From assembly GCA_900660155.1 (NCBI GenBank), contig CABFPE010000615.1, forward strand, positions 47,290 through 111,289: a stretch of 64,000 nt of DNA. The letters are read 5' to 3'. The translations under genes and the position numbers were made by a program. The notes beneath the pieces are model-generated. The model saw only the letters and a program-made list of their open reading frames with translations, did not search any database and was not told the DNA's origin. Within the stretch, counting starts at the first letter, position 1, and the number at the start of each line of letters is the position of its first letter. Shown here piece after piece: positions 47,924-59,887 of this stretch. This DNA comes from Hofstenia miamia (Eukaryota; Xenacoelomorpha; Acoela; Hofsteniidae).

Positions 47924-48995
47924 GTAAGCCCCTTTTTATTGATGTCAATTCTCTATTTCAAAAAACATATATAACTCTACAAATGTTTTTTCTATATAAT
48001 TCTTATAAATAACTAGCAATTATAGTCAAAAATCGAGCTGTATACAATTATAGCTTAAAGCTAGATAGGTAGCTCGAAGTGCATAGTAGAAATATTTAAT
48101 CACAAGATTTTCGAAAAGTAAATTTGAAAATGTATTAAATAAAATAAAATAACACATATATTTTCAGATGCATTATGTAAATAGGTTTTCTGTAGCTAAT
48201 GCAAATTCAAGTTAAATAGTACGCATTGATGAATATATATGAAATACTTCATTCAAAGTACTCTTATGTTTGCCTTCCTTTTCTGTCACTTGCTACTGTA
48301 GATATATTTTTTAACTAAAATGTACAACTTTACCTTCGTTTTATCATTTTCCCCCTATACCATCCTATACATCTACATATATCATTAGATAATCTTAATA
48401 CTTTATCTAAAATCAAAACTATTCGATATATTTTTATACAAAATTATATATCAAATTATAAAATAACAAATTAACAATATCTTGAAGTTATGTTTTAATC
48501 AATGAAAGTCTTATTATAGAGCAGGTATGGTAAATTGGGATGATTCTGATATGATCCCATTTTAAGGGAAATTTTCAGTTCGTATAATTCTGTACTGTCA
48601 AGACGTTTTTAAGGAAAGGAGCATCAGACAATACCCTCCTTTTCAGGCTTCTCAAAAAACAGTTGATTTATATATTTAAACGTTCAAAAAATAGATGCAT
48701 GAACATGAAAATGAAAGTTTTGTACAATGAATTCCAAGATGATTTCTCAGTTGAAGAAAAAATGGCAAAATAGTCATCTGTTGCAAAATTGTAATATAAA
48801 ACTGCTAGAAGACTAGATGTTTCTTTAGAATTAATCCCAAGAATGATTCAAGGTAGCATTCACAAGTTAATTACAATTCGAACTATATTTCGTTTCCAGA
48901 GTTTCTGTATGAAAACCATTAGAATCCCAGAGTAGTTCGGAACCTATATCACAAAAGTAATGCAATTTGGTGTTAAAAACAAAAATTCGAATATT

Positions 48996-49387
48996 TTAAT
49001 GTTCTCAAAACCTGAATTTTATGGTTGTCCGTGACTAAGTCTTGCATATGGTCTATTTAAAACACTGTCATGCCATCTGCAGCATTGTAGTGAAATAATG
49101 CAGGTAAGATTATAAAAAATGTGATGTATTCGTCTGTGATATTTAAANTTAATGTTCTCAAAACCTGAATTTTATGGTTGTCCGTGACTAAGTCTTGCAT
49201 ATGGTCTATTTAAAACACTGTCATGCCATCTGCAGCATCGTAGTGAAATAACGCAGGTAAGATTATAAAAAATGTGATGTATTNCATATGGTCTATTTAA
49301 AACACTGTCATGCCATCTGCAGCATTGTAGTGAAATAATGCAGGTAAGATTATAAAAAATGTGATGTATTCGTCTGTGATATTTAAA
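48996..49387. repeat. Triplicated segment around two single Ns
   Basis: A segment beginning TTAATGTTCTCAAAACC occurs at 48996-49147, again after N (49148) at 49149-49283, and its second half again after N (49284) at 49285-49387. Copies 1 and 3 agree. Copy 2 differs by two C-for-T changes (CATCGTAG for CATTGTAG, AACGCAGG for AATGCAGG), as two alleles might. Confidence 0.85.
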
Positions 49388-52300
49388 CAATAAATAATTT
49401 ATTTTTTGGAAAATACAGACATGGAATATTGAAAGTATAACTTTTTAATTCACTAATCTCTGAAGAAGCAAAATTTTTTATACAAACATTTTTTATATAA
49501 AACCAAATTAATTCATAAATATATAAGAATAAATTATTTTTGAAACTCTTCATGCTACGAAGTTATGGTTGTGTTCGACAATCGGAATTAATAAAATTTT
49601 GATTTTTCATTGCTTTCTGCAAATGGCCTGGTTATATTTCAATGAACTGGGGATGGCGTTACGTTGTTTAATAACGTGTGTTTAAAGAATGTTAAAAATA
49701 TATCTGCCAACTCTTTGATTTTTGAACCAATGCTTTTGAGCAAACAAAAATTATTTATTTAGACATTCCAAATAACAAACATTCGTAAAGAATTTAATTG
49801 CATATTCCGAATATTTTCTCGAATGCATAACATCAAAATAAACACGGTACAATGCTGCACTATCGCAACGCCATCTAGCGTAATTATCACTTAAGATAAT
49901 ACTATTCGTGTTTTACTAGTTATACATAATTGCGGGTAAGATTTAGTATTTCATAATTTACTGTTTATACGTTATATTTTAACTTGAATAAACTATATAG
50001 AATTGCTAGTTTCATATTCGGCTTTGATTTGTGATTTTCCATCTGAAATTTGATCATATAAAATTTTTATAATATTCAGATTTTGTGTACTTCACATAGA
50101 ATATTGAACGAAGTTCACAAATTATTTGTTAGCGTTTACTTGATGAAAGAAATGCTCAACCACGTCTCAACTCTGCTCTTGGCATCATTTATTAACGTCT
50201 TATACTGATCAGAAGTTTTGAAGTTTGAATCCGAATTTTCAATATTTTTCAATACTTACAATCTCTGATAACATTCGGATGTTGACAGAATTCACTCAAT
50301 TAATAGGTTTTCAGAATAGAAAATGAGGACTCGTTGTTCAAGTAGGTACGAAGTATCTATAGTGCCGCTGTGCACTAACAAAATTAGAACAAAATCACGG
50401 GGGATGGAAAGCAATGAATAATGTATTAACGAAATTTATAACGCAACTATCATGAAATTCATCCCAATTTTTCTGGAAAAGTGTTCAGCGAGGTATAAGC
50501 ATCGTGACAAAAAGAGGTCTTGATTTGAACCTACTTACTACTTAGTACTTATTTTGTATTAATTTATTTATACATTTGCTAATAACAAAAATAAAAGATT
50601 AATTTATTGGCACAAAATCAGTTTTATTGGTCTTTCTCTAGTAATTTTTATTACTATAACTATAACTCAATAAAAGTATTCTACGAATGTGAAAAATCTG
50701 CAAATGTTTGTTATTTTTTCCTAATAAAGTGTCTTGTAGAGTTAAATATAGAGAATTTTCAGTGTTCATGTCAGAGATGGATTTTGGGCGAAAATTTAGA
50801 CCCAAGCTCTACTTGGCTGGTTTAAAATAATGCCATTTTGGTCTATTCTTATCAGGATTGCAATGTTTTAAAACAAGGATATTTTGAGTTTAAAACATTT
50901 TCATTATTGGCAATATATCGTCTAGTACTTTATACCTTATGTTTTAGTGGTCTGTCCTATTAGTAATTTTTTCCATAAGGCTGATTTTTATGCTATTATT
51001 TCGGGGTAGCGCTGGTTCTTTTGGAAGGAATGTTACTGAGAATGAGCTTAAATGCACCCTTAGTTGGAACAAATTGCAATATCCAGAGAGCAACAATGCT
51101 ATTTTGACTTCAACAATGACAAAAAGATTATCTTGGAAATGAGTTTGAAGAGTATGCCGAAAATAAAAGATATACGTTTTGAAGTACCAGATGGTGATTG
51201 GGAACTGGGCCAGGTAGTTTGGAACATTGCCAGTTAGTTTGGAGAAGCTGACCTCTAGGTCGTCTCCGCTTGAATGAGTGGTCAGTACAATGGGTTACAT
51301 CCAGGAAGACTCGCGAAGCCGCATGTGATAAGATTTACATAAAAAACATCAAACATGTTTAGTCTTCTGATAATTTCTAGTTTTTCCTAGATTTGGTATT
51401 TTTTGTTTTAAGCACATTTTGACGTTTAAAACGTTTTTTGTTCATTCTGATTCTTGCGATTCTTGCAAAATAATTCTTCAATTTTTCTGTTTGCTAAACC
51501 AAAGTTGGTTATGTTTGAAACTTCTAATAGAACCAACACACTGAAATTGAAAGCTCTATATTGAATTTTAGAAGATAATATGATACTAATGTAAAATTTT
51601 AAAAATCAAATTATATAGCATTTGCGGGTAAAGTTTGCGTAACATTAAGTTTTTTAAATATCGTCCATTTTTTCCAATGCTTCGACCAATACCCATCTCT
51701 GCTTCAGACAATATCCGTTTTTATGAAAATGTCGATCATTGTTATTTATTCTGCATAGAGGCCAATTTGCTGTTCATTTCGCTGTCACTAAAAAAGTGAA
51801 CTTGCTATGATTGATTACAGTACATTTTCGTGTCACATGCTGCTTTGCTGCTTCCATTTGGTGAGTTTGATAAAACCCACTTAATTAGCCTCGTTTTTGA
51901 ATATGTGAGTAAACCACGACTTAATTTTACAGTCATTGAATAGAATGTTCAATTAGGTCTTAAAATGTATCTGGTAAAAACCATTGCATTGGACTTACCT
52001 CTTCAAATATCGTCTATATTTTCCATTAAAATTGTACGTCAAATTATTGAATGAGTCATTGTCTAAATTGGGCGAGTGCACAATTGTAAAAAACATAGTC
52101 TTTTGTTGCAAGGAATTTTTTAATAAAAGGACTGATTCGAAAATACAATGTTGCTGATTAGCAATGAATTGCAATGATTGGTTGGTGAGATTTTTACATT
52201 TTGTATGAATTTACTCAAAGTTGTTGAACTTTCAATTGAGGTTTTCAGCTTGAGGTGAAGTGCCCATTAGTCAACTATGTTTTACATTGACTCAATCCAT

Positions 52301-53205
52301 AGTTTCCGTCTACTGACGTGAGTTTTGAAAGAAATGTGCATTTCTTACAATAAGAAAATTTGTATTTTGGAATATCAATACCGAGTAAGGCCCGGGATTA
52401 TAAATAACTAAGAAATGATAATTAATATGCGGATTATATTTCTTTATTACTTATTAAATTTACTAGCTAAATGTTGAGTAATATAAGTCCTTGTGTGCTT
52501 AATTCAGCAAAACTAGTGGGTATTAAATCATGGCTTACGTAAAAATATTTTGAGGAAACCATGATTAAATACACTTTATAAAGTCAGGTGAGTAGTCAAT
52601 TTGACTTTTTAACTTTTGCGAAATATTTTAAAGGTACTCTGTCAGAATTTAACAGAATAAGTTATTAATTATACCTACGTTAATTTAAGAAAATGGTTTT
52701 CGAATAAAATTTCTATAGTTTTAGGTTTTAGCGTTTAATAATTCAATATCAAATAAAATTAGAGGGTATACTTCTCCATTTACAAATTTCTGTATCAGTT
52801 TGGTAATGCTGATTTTATGCGTGTGTGTGTGTATTGAGATACTGTTGTTGTGTTATAGAAGCCTTTGCGTTTACATATTGTTTAAAAATTCACAAAGCAC
52901 AATTCAGGAAAGAATTTACTCAGATAGGCCTTATTTTACAACCGACATTTCCTGGAGAAAATTTGCATTGTGCATCGAAATGCGGGGAATGAGAAGAAAA
53001 TAAAATTTCGTTTATGTTGTTGTTTTATAGCATTTTATTTAATTGTACTCATATAATGAGTTGATATCAATTATTGAATGTTGCACCTGTTTTGTGGAAA
53101 AGGCATTTCTAATCCTGCTGACATGCGTGCCGGTTTCAATTTCCCTGCTTCCTTTAATTCTAAGTGCTAGCGGTTTCTCTAAATGTGATTATCTTAACCG
53201 CGACT

Positions 53206-53248
53206 ATGGAGAACGAATATGAAAACCTACCAAGCGATGAGGAAGCCC
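53206..53248 (+). CDS. Candidate alternative first coding exon
   Basis: ATG at 53206 in a good context (A at -3, G at +4) opens MENEYENLPSDEEA plus one base, followed by a strong donor C|GTAAGT at 53249. The exon ends in phase 1, exactly as exon 47829-47923 does, and so could splice to 57057 to give MENEYENLPSDEEARRSCLH and the last five ankyrin repeats. The acidic, hydrophilic peptide resembles no domain I know. It sits inside the 9.1-kb intron, with slightly GC-richer sequence upstream (53120-53205) that could be a promoter. Alternatively it is a chance ATG before a donor, or the first exon of an unrelated nested gene. Confidence 0.45.
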
Positions 53249-56200
53249 GTAAGTTTACTTCAACCTATTCAATGCGTCTTTGTCGTTTAATTTAACATCA
53301 ATACGTTTTTTCGTTATAATGCTTGTGCTTTAAACTAACGTAATTTTTGAAGATTTCAAAGTCTACATTTTTAATATTTTTAAAAATTTTTTAACATGAC
53401 AATGGAGGCTTTACAAATAAGTATTCAAATATTATGGTCTCTGCTTGAACAAATCACATATTCAAATTTTCGTTGTTTTTTCAGCGTGCAGTTATTACCT
53501 AGGAATAAATTTTTGATGTTTTGTTATAAATTACATGTATTTCATTGAGTTTCCTGCCGCAGTTAACTATTTGTTCATCCGCATTTTATATTGGAAATGT
53601 GTCACACTTTAAAGCTTACTTTATCTATTTATCAATAATGCCAATGTCTTCCATATTCGAAGATTCTCCAATTATAGTCTTCTTCTGTTGTGCTTTATTC
53701 GGGTTTCGATTGGGCTGGCCTGAACTTTACTAATTGAATGGGTTGACATCTGGACTGCATTATATAATTAAGCCCTCATTATTTCTACTTCAAGCATGTT
53801 AAATTTTAATGCAGATTCTAAAATGTGTGTTTTGTAGTCTTACTTCGCCAACGCATAAATTATGATTTGTCTCGCACAATGTGTTATATTTTTTCGATTG
53901 GCATTTAGTCAACCGTTCGTCTGAAATGAATTCGTAACAGCTTTTGAATTTCGCTTCCAAAGATCAGCTGCCCATTTTAGTTTTCAACATTCCAGATATT
54001 TGCGTAAACTTGAAACGTACACGGTTCACTTAAACCAACACTTTCTTCTCTTCTTTTTCAATTTCACTAAATATTATATAGGCTTGTTCGGGCGAATGAA
54101 AATTATTTGGTCTTGACTATTTTGTCAAAAGCGAAATTTATATGAATTTTTTTAGCACTTCCTAATCTAAAACCTGGTTGTATTTTCAGTTACATGTTGT
54201 AATGTCTTTCATCTTAAACTTAATTGAACTGCTTAGGCCTGTCACATACTTTTAATTATAAATGATGTTTTAATATATAAACTTGTCAGAATTCATATTT
54301 ACCAGTATTGTATTGCATATGTTGAAACATTAGTAACAGCGCACACTTTCTCTTCAACGTATACACAGACATAGAAATTTATAGACATTTATATAAAACA
54401 TTTCAATGATCTGGTAAATGTAAATATTAATATTGTCAAATCATTGAAACGAAGATCATTGCTATATTTTGCGTGATTAGAGAGCTTAATCTAGATCAGG
54501 CGAAGTGGTTATTTAATGTCTACATACAACCTCCTCAGTCCTTCACTTTGAAAATATCTTCAATACCGTAGATTTTGAACCTGCAAAATTTTCAATTCTC
54601 ATAGACAAAAACAACTTAAATGTATAATTCCATGGAGAATGCTTTTAGTTATTTTAAGTTGAGGTTTAATAACTTTCCTTTACTATCTAATGTCGCAAAA
54701 AAATCTCACTGCGCCCTCTTCGCTAGATGTGCGGAGCGGGCTTTTTCAAAAACAGCATTTTTAACAGAATTCAGAAAATATTAACTTAAGCATCCTCAGT
54801 TTTACAATGGATATAAACTTTAGTTAAATAATGGCAGTTATATTTCTTAGTTAAAATTTACTCTTAAAAAATTATTTCCAAAGTCAACCAATAATTTAAA
54901 TGATTCGTTTGTTGCATTCATATCTGTAAAAATGGAATAATAAGCCCTAAAATTGGATAAAAGTAGATCCCTGCGTATATATTAAACCGCTTCAAAATTT
55001 TCTCAAGGTCAATATATTGCTTATAGATAGTGTTATTTTGTTGATCAAGGCATTAAATTTGATGTGTGGGTTTAAGTTATTTTGTTAAAATTCTATAACT
55101 TGTCAGGAATGACCTATAAATCTGTTAAATAGAAGGCAAATAATAATTCGTAAAGTTTTTTCTTTTACATCTCTACACAATATAAAAACAGTTTATGCTA
55201 TATGTTTTTTTAATAAAATATAATTTAACCAAATCCAAAAATGTGGTCAATAACATGCGACAATTGTTTGGTCGATGTAGATGGACTATTCTTTTGTTGA
55301 CTTTATCTATTTTGTCTACACCACTGTATTATTTTTTAATTTCTCTACTAGTACAAGTGCACCAGTGTTGCCCGCTTTTCCGTGACCTTGTGAACAAACC
55401 CTTATATTATAATTTTTCCCAGTAAGAATGTACAGTGATAGTTAATTTAGATGTTTCTATATTTTCGCAACTTAAGCATGCATGGCACACACACATCTGG
55501 CAGTTATCTGTGTTGAACTATAAAACAAAACGACTAAATGAGTTGACATTTCGCGCAATTTAATATATGTTGCAATTGCATGGATTATTTTTTAATGTTC
55601 AAATTGTCCTTGTTGGATTTTCCAAGCTTTTAATAAACAATATTCCACTAAAAACTGTTCATCACACAAGTAATTCATAATTTTAAAGATAATTTTTCTT
55701 ACCAATTGACCTTTTAGTGATTTTCAATCCAATGTACACTAATGGTTTGCAAAAATAGTATTAAGTACTCTTTCTTGATCTCAATAATCAAGAAGGACCT
55801 AAATCTAATATCCTAAAGGAAAACACTGGATTATCTTTACTATATTTTTGAGGTCTATATCTTCATAAATTTGCAAACTGAACGTTTTGCAATGTGTTTA
55901 AATATTTACATGCGAAATATTTTAAATTTTACTGTGTTAAAACTTCTCCTTCTCAATTTGTGTAGGTGTTACAGAAGAATTGATTTTGAGTATTAACTAT
56001 GCATTTATTGAAATATTCTGATGTAATTCTTCTATTAAATTTCTCATAACGCAAATTATTTGGTGTTTTCTACGTCTCTTCATACATTTTGCTAGAATTT
56101 AATTTCTTCTTTCAAATTGAAAACTCAAAATTGATTTTAGATTAATTTTTTTATACTGCATCCTAAAATGAAGCCGTCCTTCAATTTAACTTAAGACCAC

Positions 56201-56492
56201 GAGAAGTAAATTGTTGTGTAGGTCATTCTCCAAGTGTTATATGCATTTAAATTTTTACAGCAAAAAACCCTGTTAAGTGTTTATTTAATAGAGTCTCTTT
56301 AATCATTCCTGAATGATTTTAACATTAAATTGATTATATCAACTCTTCAAGAACTACTTAAAATTACTGGCATAGCAAGTACAAATATTAAACAATTAGA
56401 TATCAAATATACCTTTGTCTTGTAGGGGAACCAATGAATTATTTCATTTGTTCGAGCTATCCTTTCATCACACTTAACTCAAGGCTTGCTCT

Positions 56493-56496
<4 letters not shown>

Positions 56497-56543
<47 letters not shown>

Positions 56544-56562
56544 ATGTATGTATGTATGTATA
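56497..56562. repeat. (AT)n followed by (GT/GTAT)n microsatellite
   Basis: About 39 bases of alternating AT pass into GTGTGTGTATGTATGTATG-type repeats. The open frame running through it (56434-56805) is a composition artefact. Confidence 0.9.
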
Positions 56563-57056
56563 CATCTTTGCTTTGATGGAAATATCTCACGAATTAACGG
56601 AAATATATTATATCTAAATAAAACGGAATTTACATGTTGCCCCAATGGGCTTTGCGCAAATAATACAGCTTTTGTTGTTAAACCAAATATGATAATAAAT
56701 TACATAGGAGGAATTCAAATTATTTCAAAATTATCCTATCACATTGCTCTCCATGATTGGTTTAGTAACAAGAGTTGTATCGCCGCATTAAGTTGTATTG
56801 CCTGAACATTAAGCATGGAGAGAATTTGAAAATTTATAAAAATCAGAATTTCAATTGAGTTGCTTCAAATACAGCAATGCACCTTACTAGAAACATTCAA
56901 CTTTACAATTGAGTGCGTTCACCAATAGAGGTGTTCTAATACATTTTGAGAAATTTTTTTGAGTGTGGGAAAAATGGTTTATTTTTTCAAGGGGACATGG
57001 GTTAAAACACGTCCATCAATGTTAGTCGTACTAGGAATATAAAAAGTTTTGTTTAG

Positions 57057-57179
57057 GTCGTAGCTGTTTGCATCGAGCTGTTAGTGGAAAAAAACCTAAA
57101 ACTGCGCAGAAGTTAATCGATCATGGTGCTAATTTGAAGATTACAGACGAAAACAAAATGACTGCTTTACACTTAGCCG
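57057..57179 (+). CDS. Ankyrin gene exon: repeat 3 and start of repeat 4
   Basis: After acceptor TTTTGTTTAG the split Gly codon G|GT is completed and the exon reads RSCLHRAVSGKKPKTAQKL, then IDHGANLKITDENKMTALHL, then A. This is one full 33-residue repeat, with the DHGANL...D motif, plus the first helix of the next. The exon is 123 bases, 41 codons, so it keeps phase 1. The donor G|GTATGT is at 57180. The ATG at 57068 seen in an open-frame search is out of the coding frame and irrelevant. Confidence 0.85.
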
Positions 57180-58139
57180 GTATGTTCACTTTACGAATCA
57201 CAAATAGGCAGACATTTTCGATTATGAAGTTGTCACTTCTTGTGAATTTAATAACGCCCGTCTTGAATTTATTTAATTCTATATTATCAGATTAGTAACG
57301 TTTACTTATCTAATTGCAAAATCAGAAAGTGCAAATCTAATTTTATTAAATTACATTTCTTAAATCAACAGTTTGTCACATAGAAAATAGATTCGTTTTG
57401 TTTCTGTCTGGTTGTTGTTTGCTAATGTCATTTCGTTTCACATCAACTTCAAATTTATTAATATTAAATATATTAAATATAATTTTAGTTGCACCAGATT
57501 TGCAAACGGGCAATATATTTATTACCGTACCCGACTCGGCCCGTACCCATTTTTACGACTCGTTATCCTATTTTAGTAGCTTATTTTTACCTGTACAATT
57601 TACACCATCAATCCAAGTTTTGAATCATCATAATAGTTTCCAACAAAGGGATTTCTTAGACCAAAGAGAAAACATAGTCAACATGAGTTTATAAATCAAA
57701 AAGTACAATTCAATTTCTCGCTGCAATCTTTTGGGAAACTCTGTTTACAGGAGATTTTATCTTTTTGAAATACTTGGCTCATTCACATATCGCTTAGACA
57801 ACGTCTCAACTGGTTAACTGAAGCCCATACAATTCTGATTAACACATTTCCAGAAATAAAAGCGACTCATACTTGTTTTGGGAATGTAATTGAGGTTTTT
57901 GTTTGTCAGACTGCAAAATTCAGGAAACTCTTTTATATTTTATCTCTGTAATTCGGATAAAATTTGGTTAAGTCCAACCTGTGCATAACCTTATTTGCGT
58001 AATTATTATTGTAGTTTATTACTCATTCGAAAATTTTGTTAAACGTGTTTATATTAATTTATACTTAAACCTATACTTGTTAACATTGGGTTGCGTTCAC
58101 TACTTGCTTAAAACTATGTTTTTGCAAATGAGGCTGTAT

Positions 58140-58765
58140 CAGAGGTAGAATGGGGTCGGTTGACACATGGGTTGGGTTGAATCGTGCTTTCAAATATCGT
58201 CAGTGGGTTGTTTTGGGTTGGGTTGAGAACAAAATATGCTTACTGACCATTTTGGGTCAGTTTTCTACTTTTTATGTTTAAGTTAATACTGCCACTTTAC
58301 CCTTTGAAATGTAATTGTAATGATCCGCTTCTGGCTACTATCGCGAGACAAGTTTTTTCATCTAAGTTTCTTTTCGTTTTATTTGAAAACCATTTTTCAA
58401 CATCGGTGCTTATTATCGCTGGTCAAAGAGAATAGTTTCCATTGAAGAACATGTTTTTTGATATGTATGAATACTTTTGATTTGAAACGCTTTTTAGATA
58501 TAGCATTTTTAGTTTGAATAATAGATCGTGAAAAATTTTTTTTCTAATGAGATACTTGACATGGAATAGTAGTACTAATGTATATTCAACATTTTAACTA
58601 CTGGCTTGGCAACATATAGACATTGGTCTCACTTGGGCCAATTCTTTGATCACGGATAGATTGGATCGTGATAACTAATTAAGAATGTGAATTGTGTTGG
58701 GGTGAATCGTAATTTTATATTGTTTGTGGGTTGGGTCAAGCAACCCTTACCCTTTTCCACTTCAG
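58140..58765. mobile_element. Probable hAT MITE (GGGTTGGGT-rich)
   Basis: The left end CAGAGGTAGAATGGGGTCGG and the right end read inward, CTGAAGTGGAAAAGGGTAAG, are similar with gaps. The flanks GGCTGTAT (58132-58139) and TGCTGCAT (58766-58773) agree at only 6 of 8. Both sides carry GGGTTGGGTTGA/GGGTTGGGTCAA words. Family likeness to the CCCAACC-rich hAT elements elsewhere supports the call, but the boundaries are tentative. Confidence 0.45.
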
Positions 58766-58912
58766 TGCTGCATATATTTCTACACTTTGTAATTGATATT
58801 TTGTTCAGGAAACATGAAATACAGATAATAAATTTAGAACATGCCAAAGATCTTTAATTGATATTGCATTGGTCATTCGAATTGTAAATTTTAAACAAAC
58901 TTCTCTAGGATT

Positions 58913-58950
58913 ATTATTATTACTATTACTATTATTATTATTATTCTTAC
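58913..58950 (-). repeat. (TAA)n tract at the LINE 3' end
   Basis: On the plus strand ATTATTATTATTACTATT-type units; on the minus strand (AAT)n with AGT variants, directly following the 3' untranslated end of the LINE. It could be the element's own microsatellite tail or the target into which it inserted. Confidence 0.8.
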
Positions 58951-58963
58951 TTCTCACAGCTTC

Positions 58964-59162
58964 ATGCTGGTATTCCTCTCAGCTCGGGGAACTCACCAGT
59001 TTCCAGGGAGTCTGAGAGCTTTCCTAAGGGCTCTAGCTGTACCTAACAATGCTGCCTTCTGTGCTACCACTCCTCCCCACTTTGGTACTCCCAACTCCTC
59101 CAAGTATCTCTTATGCTTCTTACTCACTGCTCCTAGTGCGCCTACTACTACCGGGACTACTT
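58964..59162 (-). pseudogene. REL-LINE C-terminal tail
   Basis: After a frame change the minus strand continues VEVVPVVVGALGAVSKKHKR, then YLEELGVPKWGGVVAQKAAL, then LGTARALRKALRLPGNW-stop at about 59000. The VPVVVGALG....L...L..L block followed by LGTARALRK is the conserved end of REL-LINE proteins. It matches the plus-strand copy at 10450-10610 (VPVVVGSLGALSKKHKGYLE). The stop after PGNW probably marks the natural end of the protein. Confidence 0.75.
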
Positions 59163-59797
59163 CAACCTTCTTTAACTTCCACTGCCTTTCTATTTCCTCT
59201 GTGCAACTCCCTGTACTTGTCTATCTTCTCTTTCTCTTTGTTTTCAACATTCCTGTCCTTTGGTACTGCTATGTCTATCACTGTTCCCAATCTTTTCTCT
59301 TTGTCTACTACTACTATGTCTGGCCTCCGTGCTTCTATCACCTTGCTTGTCTGTATGTTGAAGTCCCACAGTATCTTAACCTTCTCATTTTCTATGACGC
59401 CCTGTGGCTTGTGCTCATACCACTTGTCTCCTGATTCTAACCCATGCTGCCTGCTCAAACTCCAATGTACCATTCTTCCCACCTTGTCATGCCTGAACTT
59501 ATACTCATTTTGTGCCAACTTCTCTTATCCTGCTATCAGATGACCTACTGTCTCCGCCTCTTTCTTACATAGCCTACACTTATCACTTACTTCTACTTTT
59601 CTGTCTATATGCTTCATCACCCAGTTTGTTCTTATTGCTTGCTCCTGTGCTGCCATTATCAGTGCTTCTGTTTCTATTTTTAGTGCTGCCTTCTTTAACC
59701 ACTTGTTGCTCTCTTCTCTGTCACACATTTCTGTGTTCCTCCAGTATTCTCCATGCATTGCCTTCTGCCTATACCTTGTTTGTCTCTCTGATTCCAT
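59162..59797 (-). pseudogene. REL-LINE zinc knuckle and restriction-like endonuclease
   Basis: One frame, interrupted by a stop, reads HGEYWRNTEMCDREESNK, then CRLCKKEAETVGHLIAG-stop-EKLAQNEYK, then KVIEARRPDIVVVDKEKR, then GTVIDIAVPKDRNVENKEKE and KIDKYRELH. CRLC...H plus a final Cys forms the CCHC knuckle. The final Cys is replaced by the stop (TAA where the 9918 copy has TGT/TGC-type Cys). RPD, then D..DIAVP with its acidic residues, then KI.KY is the PD-(D/E)XK nuclease core that nicks the target in R2/R4-type LINEs. Confidence 0.75.
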
Positions 59798-59887
59798 CCT
59801 ACTCTGGTATAGCTTCTTTCCTTCACTCTCAGTTCTTATCTTCCTTAACTCCTTAGTGACATCCAGTAGGGACCCTCTAGGTTGTGC

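Larger units (their letters stand above)
47924..57056 (+). other. Large ankyrin gene intron
   Basis: A 9.1-kb intron containing the N-joined duplications at 48996-49387, the candidate alternative first exon (53206-53248) and an (AT)n/(GT)n tract (56497-56562). Around 50990-51330 short plus-strand pieces such as TENELKCTLSWNKLQYPE and YQ..DGDWELGQVV-like words suggest an old unrecognised pseudogene. Nothing else supportable. Confidence 0.5.

Noticed and set aside
57068-57295. 75-codon frame starting at ATG 57068 as a separate small ankyrin protein
   Set aside because: The residues are ankyrin-like only up to the donor at 57179; beyond it the frame runs into intron. It is an exon of the larger gene.
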